DNA of 64,000 bases from Streptomyces acidiscabies (GTDB taxonomy: Bacteria; Actinomycetota; Actinomycetes; Streptomycetales; Streptomycetaceae), in assembly GCF_020010905.1 (NCBI RefSeq), contig NZ_JAGJBY010000002.1, positions 3,844,001 through 3,908,000 of the forward strand, read 5' to 3'. The notes beneath the pieces were generated by a model that was not told the DNA's origin, did not search any database, and saw only the letters and a list, made by a program, of their open reading frames with translations. The first letter of the stretch is position 1; each line of letters begins with the position of its first letter. Positions 33,220 through 40,892 of this stretch are shown here, piece after piece. The position numbers and the translations under genes are program-made.

Positions 33220-33981
33220 CTAACCCTTGAGCGCGTCCGAGATCGACTTCACGCCGCCGTGGGCCGTCAGGCCGCCGTCCACCGGGATCTCCGTGCCCGT
33301 GATGAACGAGGACTCGTCGGAGAGGAGGAACACGACCAGCGGGGCGATGTCGTCGACCGTGCCGGAGCGGCCCAGGGGGGTCTCGCCGATCGTCGCGTCG
33401 CGGAACGCCTGCGAGGCGGCGGCCGTCATCTCCGTCTCGATGTAGCCGGGGAGAACGGAGTTGACGCGGATGCCCTTCGGGCCCAGCTCGGTCGCGGCGA
33501 TCTTCGAGACGGCGCGCAGGGCCCACTTGCTGGCCGTGTAGGCGACGGGGTAGTAGCCGGTCAGCGCGGTCGCCGAGCCGATGTTGACGATGGACGAGCC
33601 CGGCGGCATCAGCGGGGACAGCTTCTGGATGCCGAGGAGGGGCCCGGTCGTGTTGACGGCCTGCACCCGGGCCATGTCCTCGGGCCGCACGGTGTCGAGG
33701 CGCTGGCGCTCGATGATCCCCGCGTTGTTGACGAGGCCGTGGATCTGGCCGTACGACTCGCGCAGACCGCCGGCCAGCGCGTCCCAGTCGGCCTCGCAGC
33801 TGATGTCGAGCTTCAGGCACCCGTCGTTCTCGGGGCGCGCGTCGGTGGCGACGACGGTCGCGCCGGCCCGGGTGAGGGCGTGGGCCTCGGCCAGTCCCTG
33901 TCCGCGTGCCGCGCCCGTGACGACGATGACCTTGCCTGCGAGACGGCCCGTGGGCTGCCCGTTCTCCGTGATCGTGCTCAT
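33220..33981 (-). CDS. Short-chain dehydrogenase/reductase
   Basis: 253 residues of the classical SDR family: NAD(P) motif VTGAARGQGLAEAH, VNNAG, catalytic Ser in NIGSATALTG and Tyr-Lys in YPVAYTASK, and the C-terminal FITGTEIPVDGGLTAHGG. The acidic residue in VATDARPEND suggests NAD rather than NADP preference. It resembles 3-oxoacyl-reductase-like and sterol-dehydrogenase-like SDRs; the substrate is unknown. ATG 33979-33981 preferred over a TTG three codons upstream. Confidence 0.88.
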   Translation of the reverse strand: MSTITENGQPTGRLAGKVIVVTGAARGQGLAEAHALTRAGATVVATDARPENDGCLKLDISCEADWDALAGGLRESYGQIHGLVNNAGIIERQRLDTVRPEDMARVQAVNTTGPLLGIQKLSPLMPPGSSIVNIGSATALTGYYPVAYTASKWALRAVSKIAATELGPKGIRVNSVLPGYIETEMTAAASQAFRDATIGETPLGRSGTVDDIAPLVVFLLSDESSFITGTEIPVDGGLTAHGGVKSISDALKG

Positions 33982-34066
33982 GCCGGACAAGTTACCGTCC
34001 CGGGTGCGGGCAGCCGTTGGGAGGCTGCCCGCAGGGGGGGCTCAGTGGGTCAGGGGCTTGGTGGGG

Positions 34067-36598
34067 TCAGGGCTTCGCTGCGATCCGGCCCAACTCGATC
34101 CGTGCGATGTCGGGGGCGGCTGCGGTCGCGTTGCCGAACGTCACCGTGTTGCCCCCCTTTCGCAGCTCGACCGGGACACCGACCGTCCAGTAGTCGTCGG
34201 TGCTCCACGTGTTCTTGAACGTGACCGTGCGTGGCGCGCCGGTGTCGACCGTGACGTTCGCCGTGCGGGACATGATGTCGGTGTTGTAGGCGTGCCCGTT
34301 GTCGCGTCGGTCGTTGTGCGCGTAGGTCACGACCAGCAGATACCGCCCGGACTTCGGCGCGTTCACCCTGAACTCGGCAGTGCTGTCAGGGCTGTTGCCG
34401 AGGCTGCCGATGTACGCCCCACCGGGCGCGTACGCCGAGTCGACGAGCTTGGCGCCGCCCGCGAGCACGGCATCGGCGGCGCTGTACGTGAGGACGTTCT
34501 TGTCGGACCCGTCCCCCGACACGTCGAGCGAGCGCAACGACGCGTGGCCCGACGTCACCGCGACGCGGTTGTTCCCCGCGACCAGGTACAGCCGCAGCGC
34601 ACGGTTCGGCACGGCGGCCAACTTCTCTCCGTGCAGGGCGAGTTGGACCGGCCCCGATCCCTTCGGTACGACCGTGTAGTAGCCGTCACGCGGCGCGTAC
34701 ACGTCGAACACGGCCTTGTCGCCGCCGCGCAGCACGAGCGAACCGGTGCCTGTTCCGGCGGAGGAGGCGTAGTCGTACGCCGGACGCCCGCTGATGTCCG
34801 TGAGGGTGGCCTCGTACGACGCGGTCGGCGTTGCGCTGCGCCGGGTGAGGTCGATCCGGTCGAGCGTGACCTCGGCGTCGCCCTTCGCGAGGCTCAACAC
34901 GTGGGTGCCGGAGGTCAGTTGGAGGCTGACGTCCTGCTTGGCGCGGTAGGTCCAGTTCTGGGTGGAGGGGTAGGTCACGGTGACCGGGGCGCCGCCGTCG
35001 ACGGACAGTTTCTGCGTGGCCGGGCGGCCGGACTGGTTGCCGTACAGGACCGCCAGGTCGTACGTCCCGTCCTCGGGGACGGTCACCGTGAAGTCGACTT
35101 TGCTGGCAGGGGTGTTGAGGGAGCCGACGTCCTTGGTGCCGGACGCCGCGTAGCCGTTGGCGTTCTGGACCGTGCCCTGCGTGTAGACCGTGCCGCCGGT
35201 GATCGCCGCGTCCTCGGCCTCGTACGACGCGGACCAGGGGACTGCGGGTGCGGCGGGGGTGCCGGTGCCGGACGGGGTCAGGACGATCCGGTAGGCCGAC
35301 ATCTTGTGCAGGCCGCGCAGGGGGACGGTGACCGTGCCGTCGGCGGCTACTTGGGTCTTGACGCGGCTCAGGACCTGCGGCGCCGCGTGCTGACCCTCGT
35401 ACCCGGACCAGCCGGCCTCGGCGACCGTCGCGGTGACCGTACGGCCGAAGAGCTTGCGGGGGACGTTCTGTACGACGACGTCCGCGTCACCCGCCGAGCC
35501 GCCCAGCAGAACCTGGGCCTGACGGCGCGAGGTGTCCAGCGAGGCCAACCCCTGGAGCGTGTCGATGGTGTTGGGCTGCGGCGGGGTCACCTTGACGGTG
35601 TCGCCGGTCAGGCCCGCGTACCAACGCAGCAGCCACCAGCCGCCGTTGGGGATGTTGGAACGGACGACGTGGCCGCTGAGGTTGCCCGCCGCGTCCCAGT
35701 ACGCCATGTTGGCGTACACCTTGTTCCTCTCGAACATCGAGATCCACTGCACGAGTTGGCCCGGCACGGACAGGTCGCGCCGGTTCGCGTACTCGTCGAT
35801 GTTGATTTTGAGCGGGCCGATGCCCAACTCCCGCTCCAGGGCACGGTAGTTGTCGTAGTGGCCCTGAAAGTCGCGCAGGGAGCCGGAGTTGAGTTCGTGC
35901 CAGGTCATGATCTGCGGGAGGACGTTCTCGCGCTGCGCGAAGGTGAGGAAGTCCCGCAGGAAACGCGGGTAGTAGCCGGTCTCGTTGGGCCCGGCGATCA
36001 CCGCGTCCGGGTCGATCGCGCGGATCCGCTCGTACACCGTCTTCCAGTGCGTGAGGAAGCGGTCGCGCTCCACCTCGTACTCCGCCTGGGGGCCGTTGAG
36101 CTTGTACCAGATGAAGTCCGGTTCGTTGAACGGGATGTAGACGAACCGCTCGCTGTTCGGGTCGGCGGCTATGCGGCGGGTGATGCTGTCGACCTTGGGG
36201 AGGTAGTCGTCGATGCCGAGGTCTTCGTACGGCCACTTGGCGTAGATGTCCTGCATCATGACGTTGATCTCGCCGCCGCCGTTGCGGAAGAACGCCTTCG
36301 ACACGGCCTGCGCGTCGCCGTTCGGGTGCTGGAGACCGCCGTCCGGCTTCTGCGAGACGCTGGTGATCTTCAGGGGTTCGAGGGCCGCGTCGCTCGGTAC
36401 GCCGTCGTCGCCGAGGCCGTACAGGGCGCCGTTCGCGCCGAGTTGGACGGGGCCTTCGGAGGCGGCGAGGTCGACGGTCAGGCGCTGGGTGTCGAGGGGG
36501 GTCTGAGCGGTCGAGGGGAGTGCGCCGGTCATGAGGGCGGCTCCAAGTGCGGTGGTGACAAAGGCGGTTCGGAGTCTCGTGCGGGTGGGGGCGGTCAC
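34067..36598 (-). CDS. Secreted clan-A-like glycoside hydrolase with carbohydrate-binding modules
   Basis: 843 residues. Signal peptide near residues 1-35, then a probable TIM-barrel domain (about 50-450) with an acid/base candidate Glu in FNEPDFIWYK, a second candidate Glu in INIDEYANRRD and a MTWHELNSGS strand, reminiscent of GH39/GH51 enzymes. After a beta domain come a CBM35-like module (SYEAEDAAITGGTVYTQGTV) and another galactose-binding-like beta module to the end. The GTG start has GGAGGT eight bases upstream. It follows the ABC permease by 16 bases, so it is the last gene of the sugar operon. Family assignment is uncertain. Confidence 0.72.
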   Translation of the reverse strand: MTAPTRTRLRTAFVTTALGAALMTGALPSTAQTPLDTQRLTVDLAASEGPVQLGANGALYGLGDDGVPSDAALEPLKITSVSQKPDGGLQHPNGDAQAVSKAFFRNGGGEINVMMQDIYAKWPYEDLGIDDYLPKVDSITRRIAADPNSERFVYIPFNEPDFIWYKLNGPQAEYEVERDRFLTHWKTVYERIRAIDPDAVIAGPNETGYYPRFLRDFLTFAQRENVLPQIMTWHELNSGSLRDFQGHYDNYRALERELGIGPLKINIDEYANRRDLSVPGQLVQWISMFERNKVYANMAYWDAAGNLSGHVVRSNIPNGGWWLLRWYAGLTGDTVKVTPPQPNTIDTLQGLASLDTSRRQAQVLLGGSAGDADVVVQNVPRKLFGRTVTATVAEAGWSGYEGQHAAPQVLSRVKTQVAADGTVTVPLRGLHKMSAYRIVLTPSGTGTPAAPAVPWSASYEAEDAAITGGTVYTQGTVQNANGYAASGTKDVGSLNTPASKVDFTVTVPEDGTYDLAVLYGNQSGRPATQKLSVDGGAPVTVTYPSTQNWTYRAKQDVSLQLTSGTHVLSLAKGDAEVTLDRIDLTRRSATPTASYEATLTDISGRPAYDYASSAGTGTGSLVLRGGDKAVFDVYAPRDGYYTVVPKGSGPVQLALHGEKLAAVPNRALRLYLVAGNNRVAVTSGHASLRSLDVSGDGSDKNVLTYSAADAVLAGGAKLVDSAYAPGGAYIGSLGNSPDSTAEFRVNAPKSGRYLLVVTYAHNDRRDNGHAYNTDIMSRTANVTVDTGAPRTVTFKNTWSTDDYWTVGVPVELRKGGNTVTFGNATAAAPDIARIELGRIAAKP

Positions 36599-36614
36599 GC
36601 TGATGGACCTCCGG

Positions 36615-37436
36615 TCATTTGACGGCTCCACTGGTGATTCCGGACACGATCTTTCGCTGGCCGACGAGGAACACGGCGACCATGGGCAGGCTCATCACCA
36701 CGACGTACGCGAAGACGAGGTGCCAGTTGTTGAGGTAGAGCTGGGCGCTGGCCACCTGGTAGAGGTTGAGCGGCAGGGTGGCCCGCTCTCCGCCGCCGAG
36801 GACGAAGAACGCGTAGAAGACGTCGCTCCACGCATAGAGCGTCACCATGATCGTCGCGGTCGCGATCACGGGCCTGAGCAGCGGCAGGACGATCCGTACG
36901 AAGATCCGCGCCGGCCGTGCCCCGTCGATCCGCGCCGCCTCCTCCAGCTCGAAGGGGATCGCGCGGATGAACCCCGTCATGAAGAAGATGGACGTCGACA
37001 GATACATGCCGGTGTACACGGCGATCATCCCGGGCCGGGTGTTCGCCAGCCCCAGTTGCCGCAGCTCCATCACGACGGTGACGACCGCCGGAGGCAGCAG
37101 CAGCCCGCTGATGCACAGCGCGTAAGCCGCCGACACCAGACGGGACTTGCGCCGAGCGAACACCCACGCGGCACCTGCGCCGAGCACCAGCACGAGGACG
37201 ACCGAAGGCACCACGACCAGCAGGGAGTTGAGCAGCCCGCGCAGCATCTCGCCTTCGCTGACGGCGTCTTGGTAGTTGCTCGCGGGCTGCCAGTGTTGCG
37301 GCAGGTCGAGGTTCGGCTTGATGGCCTCCGCCTGCGGCTTAGCGGAGGTGACCGCGACCAGCCACAGAGGTACGCCGATGGCGAGCGCGGCGATGAGTAT
37401 GACGAGGGCTGGGCGGCCAAATCGCCAGAGTCTCAC
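36615..37436 (-). CDS. Carbohydrate ABC transporter permease (MalG-like)
   Basis: 273 residues, six membrane segments, with the EAA loop EEAARIDGARPARIFVRIVL then PLLRPVIA. The ending GQRKIVSGITSGAVK is characteristic of the inner permease of CUT1 sugar importers. The GTG start overlaps the stop of the partner permease (GTGA). Works with genes at 37433 and 38356; the shared MsiK-type ATPase is encoded elsewhere, as usual in Streptomyces. Confidence 0.9.
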   Translation of the reverse strand: MRLWRFGRPALVILIAALAIGVPLWLVAVTSAKPQAEAIKPNLDLPQHWQPASNYQDAVSEGEMLRGLLNSLLVVVPSVVLVLVLGAGAAWVFARRKSRLVSAAYALCISGLLLPPAVVTVVMELRQLGLANTRPGMIAVYTGMYLSTSIFFMTGFIRAIPFELEEAARIDGARPARIFVRIVLPLLRPVIATATIMVTLYAWSDVFYAFFVLGGGERATLPLNLYQVASAQLYLNNWHLVFAYVVVMSLPMVAVFLVGQRKIVSGITSGAVK

Positions 37437-38353
37437 AGCAGTTGCTCCCTTCGTCTGAGACCGACGACCAGCGGGATCGCCACCGCGACCACGATCAGGA
37501 AGAGGACCAGGCTCATCGCCGTGGCCTGCGCGTACAGGCCCTGGCCGAAGATCCGGAACATGTAGATGTTGAAGACCTCCGTGGAGGCGGCCGGGCCGCC
37601 GCCGGTCGTGGCCTGCACGATGTCGAAGGTGTTCATCGAACCGATCAGCGCGGTCGTCACGTTGAAGGTCACGGCCGGTGCGAGCATCGGCCAGCGCACC
37701 GACCGGAACGTCCGCCAGGGCCCGGCGCCGTCCATCCGCGCGGCTTCGAGCATGTCGTTCGGGATGCCCTTGAGCCCCGCGAGATAGATCAGCATCGCGA
37801 GGCCCATCCACTTCCAGCCGTGGATGACACTCACGATCACCAGCGTCCAGGTCGTCGACCCCAGCCACGGAACGTCCGTCCCCAGCACGGAGTTGAGGGC
37901 GCCGTCCTGGTCCAGGAGCGCCTGGAACACGTACCCCGTGGCGAGCGCCGAGATCAGCACCGGCAGGAAGAACACGGCCCGGAAGAACCGGTTGAACCGG
38001 GTGTCCGCCTCCAGCAGCAGCGCGAGGCCGAGACCGAAGCCGTTCTGGAACAGCGCGGCGAGGACGGCGTACAGCAGCGTCGTACGGATCGCCCGCAGCA
38101 GGGAGCCGTCCTCGGCGACCGCCTTGAAGTTGTCCAGGCCCGTGAACGAGATGTCCGAGTGGTACGACGACCAATTCGTGAACGGGTAATAGAAGTTGAG
38201 CAGGTTGGGGGCGAGGAAGAAGCCCGCGAAGACGAGGATGGCCGGGAGCGCGAACCACCAGGGGTGGTGGACGGCGGCGCGGGGGAGTCGGCCTGGCTTG
38301 GGCTGACGGCTCTTCGGAGCGCGGGAGTTGGCTCTTGGGATGGTCTGAGTCAT
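37433..38353 (-). CDS. Carbohydrate ABC transporter permease (MalF-like)
   Basis: 306 residues. After a basic N-terminal tail there are six membrane segments (first: WWFALPAILVFAGFFLAPNL) and the EAA loop LEAARMDGAGPWRTFRSVRW. It pairs with the MalG-like permease. The gene starts two bases after the binding-protein stop, so the three transporter genes form one operon with the secreted glycosidase. Confidence 0.9.
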   Translation of the reverse strand: MTQTIPRANSRAPKSRQPKPGRLPRAAVHHPWWFALPAILVFAGFFLAPNLLNFYYPFTNWSSYHSDISFTGLDNFKAVAEDGSLLRAIRTTLLYAVLAALFQNGFGLGLALLLEADTRFNRFFRAVFFLPVLISALATGYVFQALLDQDGALNSVLGTDVPWLGSTTWTLVIVSVIHGWKWMGLAMLIYLAGLKGIPNDMLEAARMDGAGPWRTFRSVRWPMLAPAVTFNVTTALIGSMNTFDIVQATTGGGPAASTEVFNIYMFRIFGQGLYAQATAMSLVLFLIVVAVAIPLVVGLRRREQLL

Positions 38354-38355
38354 CG

Positions 38356-39687
38356 TCAGAATCCGGGCGCGCCCTGCGCCTTGGCGACCTGGGCGAACTG
38401 GTCCTGGATCGCCTGCGCTACCTGCTGCGGACTCTTCTTGCCGTAGATCATGTCGGCCAGGTAGAGGTGCGTGTCGGGGGCGACGATCGCCTTGGCCTGG
38501 AAGACGCCGATCGCCTTGGGCAGCGCGGCGACTTGAGCCTTGGACGTCTCCGGGAGCCCGTCCGGGGTCGGCACCGACGGCTGGACGGACGGGATCTTCA
38601 TCGCCGCGATGTAGTCGGTGTAGTCGGGCCCGAGCCAGTACGCGAGGAACTGCCGGGCCGCGTTCTCCCGCTTCTCGTCACCGGTGCGGAAAGCGACCAC
38701 GCCGTTCGTCTGGTCCGGTGAATACAGCCCTGTCGCCGAGGAGTTGGCGACCGGGAACCAGCCGATCCGCTGGTCGATCTCGGCGGTGGAGTACTTGGCC
38801 TGCAACTGGCTCTGGAACGAGGTGACGTTGAGGACCATTCCGGCCTCGCCCTTCCACAGGGCGTCCGCCTGGCCCGTGAACGTGCCGGTGCGGTAGTTCT
38901 TCTGCGCGAGCCCCGCGTCGAGGAGTTGGTCCTTGTACTTCTTGATCGCGGCGACCACGACCGGGTCGGTCCACTTCTTCTCGCCCTTGTTGAGGCCGTC
39001 CCACCACGCCGGGTCCAGGTCGGTCAACTGGAGCTGCATCTGCCACTGGAGGGGCCACTTGTCGCCCCCGGCCTCGTAGAAGCCCGCCGCGTCCGTCTTG
39101 TCGGTCACCGTACGGCCGAGCGCGAGGAGTTGGTCGTAGGACTTCGGGAAGTCCTTCTCGCTCAGGCCCGCTTGCCGGAAGACGTCCTTGTTGTAGTAGA
39201 CGCCGAGCATCGCGGGACTGGTGACGATCGCCGCGTACCGCTTACCGTCGATCACGCCCAACTTCTGTTCCGTGCCGCCGAGTTTCGCGACCCACGGTTC
39301 GTCGTCCAGCGTGAGCAGGTTCTGCTTCGGCTGGATGAACGGCAGCGTGGAGATGGAGGGCTGCCAGAACATCAGGTCCGGGCGGTCGCCCGAGGCGAGC
39401 TTCGTCGGCACGTTCTGCTCGTACAGGTCCGGGACCGCCTGCGTCTCGACCTGCGCGCCGGTCGCCTTCTCGAAGGCGTCGATCACCTGCTTCGGCGCGG
39501 TGACCGTGTTCTGCGCGGTCCACATCGTCAGCTTCACGCCGTCCAGGCGCGCGGTCGGGTCGACGGCCGCGCGCTTCGTGTCCTTCGCGTCCGTGCCGGA
39601 GTCCCCGGCGGTCGGGTCGCTGCACGCGGTGGCGGCAAGGCCTAGGGCGCAGATCAGCGCCAGGGCTGGGAGAGCTCTTGTCTGCAT
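38356..39687 (-). CDS. Carbohydrate ABC transporter substrate-binding lipoprotein
   Basis: 443 residues, family 1 extracellular binding protein. Signal peptide with lipobox LAATACSD; LTMWTAQNTVTAPKQVIDAF and the PDLMFWQPSI and LGVYYNKDVFRQAGL segments are typical of oligosaccharide-binding proteins. ATG 39685-39687 lies six bases after AAAGG; a GTG one codon upstream is too close. The next gene upstream on the strand is the LacI repressor, 120 bases away. Context (alpha-galactosidase) suggests galactosides. Confidence 0.9.
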   Translation of the reverse strand: MQTRALPALALICALGLAATACSDPTAGDSGTDAKDTKRAAVDPTARLDGVKLTMWTAQNTVTAPKQVIDAFEKATGAQVETQAVPDLYEQNVPTKLASGDRPDLMFWQPSISTLPFIQPKQNLLTLDDEPWVAKLGGTEQKLGVIDGKRYAAIVTSPAMLGVYYNKDVFRQAGLSEKDFPKSYDQLLALGRTVTDKTDAAGFYEAGGDKWPLQWQMQLQLTDLDPAWWDGLNKGEKKWTDPVVVAAIKKYKDQLLDAGLAQKNYRTGTFTGQADALWKGEAGMVLNVTSFQSQLQAKYSTAEIDQRIGWFPVANSSATGLYSPDQTNGVVAFRTGDEKRENAARQFLAYWLGPDYTDYIAAMKIPSVQPSVPTPDGLPETSKAQVAALPKAIGVFQAKAIVAPDTHLYLADMIYGKKSPQQVAQAIQDQFAQVAKAQGAPGF

Positions 39688-39761
39688 CACGTGCCTTTCG
39701 AGAACGGGGTGGTTCCAGGAAGCAGGATCAGAACAGTGGTGCTCGTGAGGGGTGTTGTGTT

Positions 39762-39814
39762 GTGCGGGGAGTTCAGGGCGTGGTGCGGCGTTGCTCGTGC
39801 GGGGAGTTCAGGGC
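39762..39814. repeat. 18-bp direct repeat at the 3' end of the LacI gene
   Basis: GTGCGGGGAGTTCAGGGC occurs at 39762-39779 and again at 39797-39814, a 35-base period. The second copy contains the stop codon of the LacI gene, so the first copy is a duplicate of that gene's end lying in the leader of the binding-protein gene. Confidence 0.7.
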
Positions 39815-40845
39815 CCGGTGTGCGGTGCTGCCGTGCTCTCCCGCACCACCAACTCCGGTACGGAGACGGGGTGCGGGGCGATCTGGGCCGACTTCTCCAG
39901 CACCCCGTGCAGCGAGGCGAACGCCGCTCTGCCGAGGCCGGTGAAGTCGAGGCGGACGGTCGTCAGGGACGGGGTGAGGTAGGCCGCGTGGGGCGCGTCG
40001 TCGAAACCGGCCACGCTGACCTCGCCGGGCACACTGCGCCCCGCCTCGTGCAGCGCGCGCAGGACACCGAGCGCCAGGTCGTCGTTGCCGCACAGGATCG
40101 CCGTGACGGCGGGGTCGCGGGCCAGCCTCCGGCCCGCCGTGTGTCCGCCGGCCGGTCCCCAACTCCCTTGCAGCGGACGGGGGATGGCGGCACCGGCCTC
40201 GCGCAGTGCCTGACGCCAGCCCTCGGTGCGGGCCGCCGTACGCCGGGTGCTGGAGGGGATCGCCACGTACTGCACCGTGCTGTGGCCCAGCGCGAGGAGG
40301 TGGCGCGTCACCTCGTACGCCGCCTCGCGGTCGTCCGTCCACACCCAGGGGCGGTCGCCGTCCGGGGGGCTCGCCGGGGTCTCCACCACGCCCACGACCG
40401 GGAGTTCGGCGGGGACGGACGTCAACGCCCGTACGCCTGCCGGGTCGTATGCGATCACGATGAGACCGCCGCTCGCGTCCGCCGCGCGCCGCACCTCTGC
40501 GGTGACGGCAGCCTCGTCGGCCGATTCCAGGACGCCGATCCCGACCGCGTACGCCGCCGCGCGGGCCGCCTCCTCGATGCCCTGGAGGATCGCCGCGTAC
40601 CCGTAGTGCGTCGTGTTCGCCGTCAGCACCGTCACGCTGCGGCTGCGCCCGCTGGCCAGCGCCAGCGCCGTCGCGTTGCGGCGGAAGCCCAGTTCGCCGA
40701 TCGCCGCGAGCACTCTGTCGCGTGTCTCCTGGCGCACGCTGGGGTGGTCGTTGATCACCCGGGACACGGTCTGGTACGAGACACCGGCGGCGCTCGCCAC
40801 ATCCCTGATGCTCGCCGGGCGCCTTGTGTGACCGGTCACATCCAT
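39808..40845 (-). CDS. LacI family repressor of the alpha-galactosidase locus
   Basis: 345 residues. HTH and hinge at residues 10-62 (ASIRDVASAAGVSYQTVSRV, HPSVRQETRDRV, ALALASGRSRSVTVL), followed by the periplasmic-binding-protein-like effector domain ending in DDAPHAAYLTPSLTTVRLDF. ATG 40843-40845 has no Shine-Dalgarno; the inferred promoter puts transcription at or next to the ATG, so the mRNA is probably leaderless. One copy of its likely operator overlaps codons 2-7. Divergent from the alpha-galactosidase gene. Confidence 0.9.
   Translation of the reverse strand: MDVTGHTRRPASIRDVASAAGVSYQTVSRVINDHPSVRQETRDRVLAAIGELGFRRNATALALASGRSRSVTVLTANTTHYGYAAILQGIEEAARAAAYAVGIGVLESADEAAVTAEVRRAADASGGLIVIAYDPAGVRALTSVPAELPVVGVVETPASPPDGDRPWVWTDDREAAYEVTRHLLALGHSTVQYVAIPSSTRRTAARTEGWRQALREAGAAIPRPLQGSWGPAGGHTAGRRLARDPAVTAILCGNDDLALGVLRALHEAGRSVPGEVSVAGFDDAPHAAYLTPSLTTVRLDFTGLGRAAFASLHGVLEKSAQIAPHPVSVPELVVRESTAAPHTGP
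40827..40840. promoter_or_regulatory. LacI operator 1 (inside the repressor's own coding sequence)
   Basis: Perfect 14-bp palindrome TGTGACCGGTCACA. It encodes part of the repressor's residues 2-7 (DVTGHT). Its centre is 27 bp from that of the second copy. Confidence 0.75.
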
Positions 40846-40851
40846 GCCAGG

Positions 40852-40880
40852 ATTGTGACCGGTCACACAAGGGTCGTCAA
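40852..40880 (-). promoter_or_regulatory. Promoter of the LacI gene
   Basis: On the minus strand, TTGACG (40875-40880) and CACAAT (40852-40857) are 17 bases apart. The -10 ends seven bases before the ATG, implying a leaderless transcript. Operator 2 lies within the spacer. Confidence 0.55.
40854..40867. promoter_or_regulatory. LacI operator 2
   Basis: Second perfect copy of TGTGACCGGTCACA, between the divergent starts and overlapping the repressor promoter. Confidence 0.75.
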
Positions 40881-40892
40881 GAGACCGTAACG

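Noticed and set aside
33581..36622. A 1013-codon plus-strand frame opposite the secreted glycosidase
   Set aside because: Val/Arg/Gly-rich antisense shadow without signal peptide or domain; the minus-strand protein has a signal peptide, GGAGGT ribosome site and binding modules.
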